Program-made: the position numbers and the translations under genes | Assembly: GCA_017996675.1 (NCBI GenBank) | Contig: JAGOGN010000094.1 | Coordinates: 1-6,135 of the forward strand | DNA: 6,135 nucleotides | Reading direction: 5' to 3' | Origin: Lachnospiraceae bacterium | GTDB taxonomy: Bacteria > Bacillota_A > Clostridia > Lachnospirales > Lachnospiraceae | In this document: positions 1 through 6,135 of the stretch, one piece after another | How the letters are laid out: every line of letters starts with the position of its first letter | How positions within the stretch are numbered: the first letter of the stretch is position 1 | The notes under the pieces: model-generated | Told to the model about the DNA's origin: nothing | The model's database searches: none | Seen by the model: only the letters and a program-made list of their open reading frames with translations

Positions 1-2288
1 ACCATTTCATAAACAGTATAATCTAATTTTTCCATATTTCCACTTTTTTCAAGTGCTGGAATGAAGTCTTTCGGGCAACGCAAATATCCTTCTTCATTTG
101 TCCAATATGCATATGCCTCTACCGATTCGCAGTGGCGCTTTTCCCCACGAAAAACAGGTTGAAAATAGAGCATCAGCTCATCTTTTCCCAACTTATCAAA
201 AAATTCTGCGTTTAACTGAATTGTTTTATTTCTCGTATCTCTAAAATCTTCTTTATATATTTGAATAAATTTATCGTCTTCGCTAAATACATGCTTTCTG
301 GCAAGATTTGCATTTTCAATCATGGTTTCTATATTAGTTTCATGATTCTGGATAAAATAAAATCCTGCTTTTAACTGAAGGATATGTGAATGATACTGGC
401 TTGACAACTTGGACAACGATTCTGTCATCATTTGTTCTAAGTCTGCCATTAAAGCGCCTTTGTCTTCACCCTCTACCAACAATAGGAAGCAATCCGAATG
501 AGACCTTGATGCATATTTAATAAATGGATACTTGGATAATTGGTCCGCCAATATTTTTAAAATCTTATTTCCATTTTCATATCCAAATCTCTCATTTACA
601 AGAGAAAACTTACAAATATCCAAATAAAACATTCCACAAATTCGGTTAAGGCTTCGAACATTCAAGTAATCTCTTACCGTGCTCTCAAATACAGTTTTCT
701 TCAAAAGACCTGTGATTTCATCAGTCATCGAAATTTGTTCAATAATCTTTCGGTCTTTCTGCTTTTCTTTATCTAAGAAAATAAAAGTTGCAATCGCCTT
801 TGTCAATGCTTCAAAGGTGGTTACTTCAAATGATGTCCATTCTTTCTTCTGTTCATGAGATTCAAAACAAATAAATCCATGAATTTCAACATTATGCATC
901 AGGTTCGTAGCTACAAATGCATGATCCACTACCTGAAATAATTGTTCCTGAGTCTGCTTACGGATTTTACGATAATCATTCACGACAAGAACTGACTGTT
1001 CCGAATTCATTCTTGCAATCCATCTATTTCGCATCAGTTCTTCACTTGTATAATAATTCTTTCTTTGTACTTTACTCCAGCCAAAATGGACCTGATATCC
1101 TTCTAAATCTGGAAGCCATTCAAAGACTCTTAATGACTTCAAGCCAAAACGCTCTCCTATTTTTCTTAACAACATTTCAATAGAAGTTCCAATATGCTTA
1201 GAGTCCGAAAGAAGACCATATGCTGTAGCTACAAATTCCGCATCATACTGCTTATCTCTCATTTGATTCATTCCATCCGATACAGCATTATCACTTGCTC
1301 TGCGTTTCAGACGCATTTTAGAATCATATTTATAAAATTGAGCTTTCCCTTTTTGCTTCGCATAATACATTGCAATATCTGCATCGTGTAAATACTCTTC
1401 ATACTTAAAATCAGTACTCATCTGTCCTTCCACATAACCAATACTTCCGGTACCAGACACAATTCCTTCGTCACATACATATTCATATTTTGCACTGGTA
1501 CATAACGAATGAAGATAATCTACAAATTCTTCTTCCGAACACTGGTCCGCATAGACGAGGAATTCATCCCCTCCTACTCTTCCAATAAAAGAGCCTTGTG
1601 GCGCTTGATTCGAAATAACATTTGCAACATCCTGAATTACTTCATCTCCAAACAAATGCCCCAACATATCATTTACATTTTTAAAGTTATCTACATCAAT
1701 TACTCCCATAAAAAAAGGAGCTAAGGAATTCGTTTCCATTCGTTTCTTCACAATTTGTTCCATGGCAACTTTATTAAACAAACCTGTCATCGGATCCAAC
1801 TGAACCCGTAAAGCGGCATGCCTTTCGTTTGTGTAGAGGGAATTCGGATTTGGAATGGTGGTAAGAAGCGTACATTGACCATTCGAAACATTTAACCGAG
1901 AAATCACAATGGACGCTCTCACTACTTTATATTGATTCAGATGAATATTACATGCAATTTCTTTCGTTTCTCCCGTTCGCATAACCTCAATATAGGTCTG
2001 TTTCAATAAATTCTCGTCTTCCGGAAAAAGCAAATGCATCCAACATTCCATCTTTGATGGTTGAATCGACCATTCCTCTGCCTCTAAAATTTCTAAGAGT
2101 GCGCCATTTAGCATTGCATAAAGGGGCTCATCCACAAAAGGGATTGCATCCTTCTCATAAATCGAACAAACTGCACCACAAGGAAGGCTGGACAACAGAG
2201 TATCCAACCCAATTTCTATATTTAGCAACGATTTCACATTCAACTCTTCTTCATGATTCGATAATTTTCCCCAACCGTGTAACATCAT
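1..2288 (-). CDS. PAS-GGDEF-GAF-GGDEF-EAL composite signalling protein, C-terminus cut by window edge
   Basis: The minus-strand frame is open from 2288 to the left edge, giving 762 visible residues. It is probably a diguanylate cyclase making c-di-GMP from two GTP. Domains in order: a PAS-like sensor (about 13-150); a GGDEF domain (about 161-326) opening with DPMTGLFNK, with metal-ligand Asp near 198 in IDVDNFK, GHLFGDE, and an intact GGDEF at 239-243; a GAF-like domain (about 348-500); a second GGDEF fold (about 519-680) whose motif is HSDCF at 597-601; and the start of an EAL domain (from about 699) with YFQP and EAYAY at 724-728 where EALxR is usual. Neither GGDEF domain has the RxxD inhibitory site at the usual spacing. 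No signal peptide or membrane segment is seen, so it is probably cytoplasmic. An in-frame stop lies upstream at 2316-2318. Two adjacent ATGs (2288 and 2285) are possible; AGAGG lies 3 and 6 nt before them, so 2285 may be the true start. It is divergent from the HD-GYP-like gene. The domain calls are by eye; the two GGDEF folds and the EAL start are firm, while PAS and GAF are less certain. Confidence 0.9.
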   Translation of the reverse strand, partial: MMLHGWGKLSNHEEELNVKSLLNIEIGLDTLLSSLPCGAVCSIYEKDAIPFVDEPLYAMLNGALLEILEAEEWSIQPSKMECWMHLLFPEDENLLKQTYIEVMRTGETKEIACNIHLNQYKVVRASIVISRLNVSNGQCTLLTTIPNPNSLYTNERHAALRVQLDPMTGLFNKVAMEQIVKKRMETNSLAPFFMGVIDVDNFKNVNDMLGHLFGDEVIQDVANVISNQAPQGSFIGRVGGDEFLVYADQCSEEEFVDYLHSLCTSAKYEYVCDEGIVSGTGSIGYVEGQMSTDFKYEEYLHDADIAMYYAKQKGKAQFYKYDSKMRLKRRASDNAVSDGMNQMRDKQYDAEFVATAYGLLSDSKHIGTSIEMLLRKIGERFGLKSLRVFEWLPDLEGYQVHFGWSKVQRKNYYTSEELMRNRWIARMNSEQSVLVVNDYRKIRKQTQEQLFQVVDHAFVATNLMHNVEIHGFICFESHEQKKEWTSFEVTTFEALTKAIATFIFLDKEKQKDRKIIEQISMTDEITGLLKKTVFESTVRDYLNVRSLNRICGMFYLDICKFSLVNERFGYENGNKILKILADQLSKYPFIKYASRSHSDCFLLLVEGEDKGALMADLEQMMTESLSKLSSQYHSHILQLKAGFYFIQNHETNIETMIENANLARKHVFSEDDKFIQIYKEDFRDTRNKTIQLNAEFFDKLGKDELMLYFQPVFRGEKRHCESVEAYAYWTNEEGYLRCPKDFIPALEKSGNMEKLDYTVYEM

Positions 2289-2291
2289 TCG

Positions 2292-2296
2292 CCTCT
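2292..2296 (-). promoter_or_regulatory. Ribosome binding site deciding between two adjacent ATGs
   Basis: AGAGG on the minus strand lies 3 nt before the ATG at 2288 and 6 nt before the ATG at 2285. The second spacing is closer to the usual range, so the protein may lack the first of its two methionines. Confidence 0.6.
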
Positions 2297-2320
2297 TATT
2301 CTGACTGTTTACAGACTAAC

Positions 2321-2335
2321 GTGTACATTATACAC
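2321..2335. repeat. Short inverted repeat covering the leftward -10 box
   Basis: GTGTA (2321-2325) and TACAC (2331-2335) are perfect 5-base inverted arms around a 5-base centre. They cover the TATAAT of the leftward promoter. The position suits a repressor operator, but the arms are short and part of the symmetry comes from the -10 box itself, so this could be chance. Confidence 0.35.
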
Positions 2336-2355
2336 TATTCATCGCTACATTTCTA
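2327..2355 (-). promoter_or_regulatory. Sigma-A-type promoter of the PAS-GGDEF gene
   Basis: On the minus strand a perfect -10 box TATAAT (2332 down to 2327) is preceded, with a 17-nt spacer, by TAGAAA (2355-2350), which matches 4 of 6 bases of the -35 consensus. An A-rich minus-strand tract at about 2366-2400 lies just upstream and could act as an UP element. The expected transcript starts near 2320 and has a leader of roughly 30 nt. Confidence 0.6.
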
Positions 2356-2438
2356 GCACTCCTTCGATATTTTATCCTATTTTTCTTTTTTATTTCCTCA
2401 AATCTTGTATGATTTTAACGACACACTTTTTTGATTGA

Positions 2439-2467
2439 TTGAATTCGTATATTTCTTATGTTATACT
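2439..2467 (+). promoter_or_regulatory. Extended -10 promoter of the HD-GYP-like gene
   Basis: TTGAAT (2439-2444) and TATACT (2462-2467) are separated by 17 nt. A TG dinucleotide at 2459-2460 sits one base before the -10 box, as in extended -10 promoters. Transcription should start near 2474, giving a leader of under 40 nt, which is too short for a c-di-GMP riboswitch. Confidence 0.65.
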
Positions 2468-2494
2468 TGACTAAATACACAATGTACTCACTTC

Positions 2495-2502
2495 AAAGGG
2501 GG
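2495..2502 (+). promoter_or_regulatory. Ribosome binding site of the HD-GYP-like gene
   Basis: AAAGGGGG ends 8 nt before the ATG at 2511 and supports that start. Confidence 0.75.
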
Positions 2503-2510
2503 AACTATAA

Positions 2511-3683
2511 ATGCTGTTTGTTAAATCCGAACACCTTAAGACAGGCATGCGTCTCGCGAAACCTATTTACAACAAAATGGGAGTTTTATTATATGAACGT
2601 GAGACCGAACTTACGCAGCAAAGTATTATAAGCATTCGCAATTTTGGTTTGATTGGTATTTATGTTCTTGAACCAGCCGAACCAGCACCACCACTTTCCT
2701 CAGAAGATATGGATTTCGAGCGTTTTCAGACCATCCACATGTTTCGTCTGAAAGATGACTATGATGCAATTCATAACGGGAAAGCTCCTTCAAATATCCG
2801 TGCGTTAGTTCAGGATATTCTAAAAAGCTATGGTTCCTTAGATCACAAATTTTTCTTTAACCAAACAATTCGAAGTTCATCCGATTATATTTATAAACAC
2901 GCTCTCAATGTGGCTATTTTATGCGCCATGATGAGTTCGAAACTCGGCTATGATTATGAACGCAAAGAAGCCGTTGTTTGTGCTGGATTATTAACCCACA
3001 TCGGTCTTATAGATGTTCCTCACTCAATTGCAGAGAAGAATTCCGCCCTGTATGGTGACGAAGATGCCCGTTCCATTTCCCTGCATTTGCGTAATGGATA
3101 CGAACTGCTTCAACCTGTAGATAATCCGTTTCACTTGCCAGAACGAGCAATACGAATCATGAACCAGACATCCGCTTTTTATTATCACCCAAACTTTACA
3201 TTTCCTAAGCAAACAAAATTTTTGCCTGAAGCGAAATTAATTTTTGTAGCTTCCGCATATGACCATTTGACTTCTATGCAACTGGATCATGAACCATTAT
3301 CAGAGATTTCTGCATTTTTATATTTGACAGCAAATCCTGATTACTATGACAAACAAATGGTTACCACCTTAACCGAATGTATTCACATCGTTCCCAAAGG
3401 AGCCTGTGTTGAATTATCCACCGGCGAAAAAGCAATGGTCGTTGAATCAAATAACAATAACATTCTTGCTCCAGTGGTATTACTATTTTCTACTAACAAA
3501 TTATACGATTTAGATCAGCCAATGACTGCACGAAAGATGAAAATCCTCGACATTATGAAGACAATGGATAATCGAATCCATATTGATGAACAAACACTCA
3601 AGCATTTTAAAGCAGATCCGTATTTGCAGCAAACTCTAGAGAAAATTCGTGCCAAGAAACTTTCTTACGCAAATCGCGAATAG
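2511..3683 (+). CDS. HD-GYP-like protein without catalytic residues (390 aa)
   Basis: The overall plan is that of clostridial HD-GYP proteins, which hydrolyse c-di-GMP with a two- or three-metal site. An N-terminal beta-rich module (residues 3-54, with LKTGMRLAKPIYN and GIYVLEP) is followed by an HD-GYP core (about 100-290) and a C-terminal segment (about 292-337, VPKGACVELSTGEKAMVV) often found after the core. Family landmarks remain: YKHALNVA with H130, LHLRNGYELL with H192, and VASAYDHLTS at 246-255. The metal-site residues do not. The usual LLHDIGK reads LLTHIGL at 160-166, so the HD pair becomes T162-H163. The HHE position reads NQT at 218-220. GYP is replaced by a TFP at about 230-232. 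The VAD Asp becomes S248. Hydrolysis is therefore unlikely, and a role as a c-di-GMP sensor, adaptor or regulator is inferred. No signal peptide or membrane segment is seen. The ATG start has a strong ribosome binding site and its own promoter. The gene is divergent from the PAS-GGDEF gene, which suggests a shared pathway. Confidence 0.88.
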   Translation: MLFVKSEHLKTGMRLAKPIYNKMGVLLYERETELTQQSIISIRNFGLIGIYVLEPAEPAPPLSSEDMDFERFQTIHMFRLKDDYDAIHNGKAPSNIRALVQDILKSYGSLDHKFFFNQTIRSSSDYIYKHALNVAILCAMMSSKLGYDYERKEAVVCAGLLTHIGLIDVPHSIAEKNSALYGDEDARSISLHLRNGYELLQPVDNPFHLPERAIRIMNQTSAFYYHPNFTFPKQTKFLPEAKLIFVASAYDHLTSMQLDHEPLSEISAFLYLTANPDYYDKQMVTTLTECIHIVPKGACVELSTGEKAMVVESNNNNILAPVVLLFSTNKLYDLDQPMTARKMKILDIMKTMDNRIHIDEQTLKHFKADPYLQQTLEKIRAKKLSYANRE

Positions 3684-3698
3684 CTTACTATACACAAT

Positions 3699-3723
3699 AA
3701 AAAAAGGGCTTAGCCCTTTTTTT
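3699..3723. terminator. Bidirectional intrinsic terminator between convergent genes
   Basis: GGGC and GCCC pair around a TTA loop. Seven A residues on the left and seven T residues on the right can extend the stem or serve as the U-tract in either direction. It lies 15 nt after the stop of the HD-GYP-like gene, and its T run overlaps the serS stop codon (3722-3724). It should end both transcripts. Confidence 0.9.
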
Positions 3724-5002
3724 ATTTACTAATTTTATTTTTTCCACCCATATATGGCCAAAGCACTTCTGGAATACGTATACTTCCGTCTTCCTGTAAA
3801 TTATTTTCCAAGAAGGAAATCAATAAACGTGGTGGAGCAACTACTGTATTATTCAGTGTATGAGCAAAATACTTTCCGTCTTCTCCAACAGCTCTTATTT
3901 TCAGTCTTCTAGCCTGTGCATCTCCAAGGTTTGAGCAGCTTCCAACTTCAAAATACTTCTGCTGACGAGGCGACCATGCTTCTACGTCGATAGATTTGAC
4001 CTTCAAATCCGCTAAATCTCCTGAACAACATTCAATCGTACGAACTGGAATATCCATGCTGCGGAATAATTCAACTGTATATTTCCACATTTTCTCAAAC
4101 CATTCAGCAGACTCTTTTGGATTACAAACTACAATCATTTCCTGTTTCTCAAACTGATGAATTCGGTAAACGCCTCGCTCTTCCAGTCCATGTGCTCCTT
4201 TTTCTTTTCTAAAACAAGGAGAATAACTGGTCATTGTTTGCGGAAGTTCCTCTTCTTTTAAAATAGTATCAATGTATTTTCCAATCATAGAATGTTCACT
4301 GGTTCCGATTAAATATAGATCTTCATTCTCTATTTTATACATCATGGCATCCATTTCAGCAAAACTCATAACACCAGTCACCACTTCTGAACGAATCATG
4401 AACGGCGGAATACAGTATGTAAATCCTTTGTCAATCATGAAATCTCTTGCGTAGGACAAAATACCAGACTGTAATCTTGCAATATCTCCCATTAGATAAT
4501 AAAATCCATTACCTGCTACTTTTCTGGCACTATCTAAATCCAGTCCACCTAAATTTTCCATAATTTCAGCATGATATGGAATTTCAAAATCAGGAACAAA
4601 TGGTTCTCCGAAGCGTTCTAATTCCACATTCTCTGAATCATCTTTTCCAATAGGAACAGTCGGATCTATGATATTTGGAATTTTCATCATAATCTCATTA
4701 ACCTGTTGCTGCAATACATTTTCTTGCTCTTCAAGCTCTTTCAAGCGATCTGCATTACGAGTGACCTGCTGTTTAATTTCTTCTGCTTCTTCCTTCTTCC
4801 CCTGACCCATCAGGGCACCAATCTGTTTGGATAATTGATTTCTAGATCCACGCAGGGAATCAGCTTCCTGCTGTACCGCTCTGCTTCTTGCATCTAATTC
4901 AATTACTTCATCAATCAGATTCAGTTTATGTTCCTGGAACTTCTTTTTCATATTTTCCCGTACAAGATCCGGGTTTTCTCTAATTAAGCGAATATCTATC
5001 AT
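3722..5002 (-). CDS. serS: Seryl-tRNA synthetase
   Basis: This class II synthetase activates serine with ATP and charges tRNA-Ser (and tRNA-Sec where present) in the cytoplasm. Its 426 residues match the usual bacterial length. Residues 1 to about 110 form the N-terminal arm: MIDIRLIREN, then two heptad-rich helices (about 30-62 and 68-106) that make the long coiled coil gripping the tRNA variable arm. The catalytic core follows: motif 1 region around 166-204, the serine-binding TSE at 234-236, motif 2 around 261-288 with FRKEKGAHG and the loop ending HQFEKQEM, and motif 3 around 382-400 with R392. VGSCSNLGDAQARR (353-366) is also typical. Motif 3 reads LNNTVVAPPR rather than the LNGSGLAVGR of E. 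coli-type enzymes; I recall this form from clostridial SerRS. The ATG is preceded by GGAGG about 4 nt upstream and overlaps the DUF1294 stop as ATGA, so translation is probably coupled. No T-box leader is seen directly upstream, because that DNA codes for the neighbour. Confidence 0.98.
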   Translation of the reverse strand: MIDIRLIRENPDLVRENMKKKFQEHKLNLIDEVIELDARSRAVQQEADSLRGSRNQLSKQIGALMGQGKKEEAEEIKQQVTRNADRLKELEEQENVLQQQVNEIMMKIPNIIDPTVPIGKDDSENVELERFGEPFVPDFEIPYHAEIMENLGGLDLDSARKVAGNGFYYLMGDIARLQSGILSYARDFMIDKGFTYCIPPFMIRSEVVTGVMSFAEMDAMMYKIENEDLYLIGTSEHSMIGKYIDTILKEEELPQTMTSYSPCFRKEKGAHGLEERGVYRIHQFEKQEMIVVCNPKESAEWFEKMWKYTVELFRSMDIPVRTIECCSGDLADLKVKSIDVEAWSPRQQKYFEVGSCSNLGDAQARRLKIRAVGEDGKYFAHTLNNTVVAPPRLLISFLENNLQEDGSIRIPEVLWPYMGGKNKISK

Positions 5003-5280
5003 AGTACCTCCATCATAATATAGTATAAAACTACAATTTGAATGATTCCAATAAGCGGAAACCCATATTTAAAATACCAATGTTTCGTCTTATGTCGAAA
5101 CAGATACATTCCTATTGTACCACCGATTGCACCGCCTATCAATGCAACCAGAAACAACTTTTTTTCTGCTATACGGTACTTGTGGTGCACCGCACGATGC
5201 TTATCCATTCCCATCATTCCAAACAATAAAAAATTCAGGAAAATCGCATATCCACCCATATACCACATCATATTTCTCAC
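4999..5280 (-). CDS. DUF1294 family small membrane protein
   Basis: This 93-residue hydrophobic protein (90 if it starts at the internal ATG) has no known function. DUF1294 is recognised from the pattern MGMDK (23-27), RIAEKKLFLVALIGG (36-50) and FRHKTKHWYF (61-70), with Gly-rich sequence between. Three membrane segments are predicted at about 6-24, 40-60 and 72-91, and a basic loop joins the first two. The longest frame begins with GTG at 5280, but an AGGTGAG at 5282-5276 spans that GTG and lies 4 nt before the ATG at 5271. The latter is a better-placed start, so the first three codons are probably leader. The last four bases overlap the serS start (ATGA), so the two genes are likely in one transcript. 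Membership of the family is secure; its role here is not. Confidence 0.9.
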   Translation of the reverse strand: MRNMMWYMGGYAIFLNFLLFGMMGMDKHRAVHHKYRIAEKKLFLVALIGGAIGGTIGMYLFRHKTKHWYFKYGFPLIGIIQIVVLYYIMMEVL

Positions 5281-5282
5281 CT
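5276..5282 (-). promoter_or_regulatory. Ribosome binding site favouring an internal ATG of the DUF1294 gene
   Basis: AGGTGAG on the minus strand matches the anti-Shine-Dalgarno core and lies 4 nt before the ATG at 5271. It contains the GTG (5280-5278) that would be the start of the longest frame. Only a weak GGA lies upstream of that GTG. Confidence 0.6.
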
Positions 5283-5291
5283 ATTTTCCAA

Positions 5292-5319
5292 ATCCCCGCC
5301 GCCCTAAGGCTGCGGGGAT
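5292..5319 (-). terminator. GC-rich hairpin after secF, weak terminator or attenuator
   Basis: ATCCCCGC and GCCC-proximal bases pair with GGC and GCGGGGAT: an 8-bp outer stem (5292-5299 with 5312-5319), one C/T mismatch, a 3-bp inner stem and a CTAA loop. It is far more GC-rich than its surroundings and lies 17 nt after the secF stop. On the minus strand it is followed by only three T residues (ATTTGG), so termination is probably partial. It may instead separate expression or stability of secF from DUF1294-serS. No clear promoter is visible in the 56-nt gap. Confidence 0.55.
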
Positions 5320-5336
5320 CTATCATTGGTTTCTTA

Positions 5337-6135
5337 TTATCTTGAAGATTTGTTCACTACTTTTGATTTCTTAGCAAGCTTTGTTTTAAATATATACCAA
5401 ACAGAACCTGTAATGAATATAGAAGAGTACATACCACTAATGATACCTACGATCAATGGAAGCGCAAATTCTTTAATGGATGTTACACCCATGAAATAAA
5501 CCACTCCGATGGTAATTAATGTTGTAATATTCGTATTAATACTTCTTGATAATGTCTGTGTAATACTTCTATTTACAATCTCTTTTAATTTTTCTGGATC
5601 GTGTATATTGGAACCACCTAAATGTTCACGAATTCGGTCAAACACAACAATGGTTGCATTAATACAGTATCCAACGATGGTAAGCATACATGCAATAAAG
5701 GTTCCGCCTACGCCGATTCTTGCAATCGCATAGAATCCTAGCACAATTAATACGTCATGTACCAGTGCAATAACTGCACTTGCAGAGAAACGAATATCCT
5801 TAAATCTAAACCAGATGTATAACAGCATAAATACTAAAGAAATTAAAACCGCTTTGATTGCATCCATTCTGGTTTCAGAACTTACTGTTGAACTGATACT
5901 TTCAAAAGTCATTTTCTTATCTACTCCAAAATCAGATCCCAATTTCTCTTCTAGTTCTTCTCTCTTGTCATCGCTTAAGAAGCTGGTCTTAATTACTACT
6001 TCATTGGAGTTTTTGATTTTTTGTGTCTGTACATCTTTATTTCCTGCTATCTTTGCAACCACTGGAACCACTTTTTGTTCAAGTTCTTCCACTGACAAAT
6101 TGTCATTAAAGGTTACATTGGTTGTAGTACCACCC
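5337..6135 (-). CDS. secF: SecF, or SecF half of a SecDF fusion; N-terminus outside the window
   Basis: SecF and SecD assist the SecYEG translocon in the membrane, using ion flow to pull exported proteins across. The frame is open to the right edge, with 265 visible residues. The visible part starts at the GGT that follows the first membrane helix, as in the family's DFxGGT motif, and continues through the extracellular domain (about 1-95, ending near SSETRMDAIKA). Five membrane segments follow: a helix near AVLISLVFML, then ALVHDVLIVLGF, TIVGYCINATIVVFDRIRE, a helix after SRSINTNITTL, and GIISGMYSSIFITG. The C-terminus is short and basic (KTKLAKKSKVVNKSSR). TTG at 6098 is only an in-frame leucine codon and not the start, because conserved SecF sequence continues upstream of it. 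The usual Asp in the NDT motif is Ala (INAT, codon 5655-5657). SecD should lie just upstream, either fused or separate; the window cannot tell which. Confidence 0.95.
   Translation of the reverse strand, partial: GGTTTNVTFNDNLSVEELEQKVVPVVAKIAGNKDVQTQKIKNSNEVVIKTSFLSDDKREELEEKLGSDFGVDKKMTFESISSTVSSETRMDAIKAVLISLVFMLLYIWFRFKDIRFSASAVIALVHDVLIVLGFYAIARIGVGGTFIACMLTIVGYCINATIVVFDRIREHLGGSNIHDPEKLKEIVNRSITQTLSRSINTNITTLITIGVVYFMGVTSIKEFALPLIVGIISGMYSSIFITGSVWYIFKTKLAKKSKVVNKSSR

Noticed and set aside
917..1724. Plus-strand open frames of 65-88 codons at 917-1183, 1194-1391 and 1509-1724
   Set aside because: They lie opposite the PAS-GGDEF gene, whose protein matches known domains. They have no ribosome binding site and their low-complexity translations resemble no family.
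2054..2356. Plus-strand 100-codon frame reaching into the divergent promoter region
   Set aside because: It covers the 5' end of the composite signalling gene and its promoter on the other strand, with no family resemblance.
2468..2510. c-di-GMP riboswitch in the leader of the HD-GYP-like gene
   Set aside because: The leader predicted from the promoter is under 40 nt and shows no GEMM-like stems.
3024..3212. Minus-strand 62-codon frame inside the HD-GYP-like gene
   Set aside because: It is antisense to a well-supported gene, with no ribosome binding site or recognisable motif.
5003..5336. T-box leader controlling serS
   Set aside because: The DNA before serS codes for DUF1294, and the 56-nt gap before that holds only a short hairpin, with no T-box sequence or antiterminator.
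5038..5733. Plus-strand frames opposite DUF1294 and SecF
   Set aside because: All are antisense to genes with clear family motifs and include the GC-rich hairpin as coding sequence; they are shadows.
6096..6098. TTG as the start codon of a 253-residue SecF
   Set aside because: Conserved SecF sequence (GGT and the first strand of the extracellular domain) continues upstream in frame to the window edge, so the gene is cut rather than starting here.

Overview
The window looks like chromosomal DNA of a low-GC, anaerobic Firmicute, most likely a member of Clostridia and perhaps Lachnospiraceae. The reasons are its AT-rich codon use, strong AGGAGG-like ribosome binding sites, the clostridial style of its seryl-tRNA synthetase and SecF, and the mix of c-di-GMP-type signalling proteins. 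This placement is inferred from protein style, not from a marker gene. I see no mobile element, tRNA, rRNA, CRISPR array or phage gene.

Left half (1-3683): two divergent genes share a 222-bp intergenic region. The minus-strand gene runs off the left edge. It encodes a large composite signalling protein, read directly from the minus strand as PAS-like, GGDEF, GAF-like, degenerate GGDEF, then the start of an EAL domain. Only the first GGDEF keeps its catalytic motif. The second reads HSDCF, and the EAL signature EALxR reads EAYAY. The plus-strand gene encodes a 390-residue protein with the architecture of an HD-GYP phosphodiesterase, but without the HD pair, the HHE motif or the GYP motif. Each gene has a recognisable sigma-A-type promoter between them, and an imperfect palindrome covers the -10 box of the leftward one. 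Together they look like one c-di-GMP synthase with several inactive, probably ligand-sensing or scaffold, domains.

Right half (3684-6135): a minus-strand cluster is transcribed right to left. It holds the C-terminal part of SecF (or of a SecDF fusion), a GC-rich hairpin, a small DUF1294 membrane protein, and serS, whose start overlaps the DUF1294 stop (ATGA). A bidirectional intrinsic terminator between the convergent serS and HD-GYP-like genes closes both transcripts. These are housekeeping functions (protein export and tRNA charging).

The most interesting part is the divergent signalling pair, because four domain families appear and three show loss of catalytic signature residues in the visible sequence. 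I found no clear evidence of an entirely new system.
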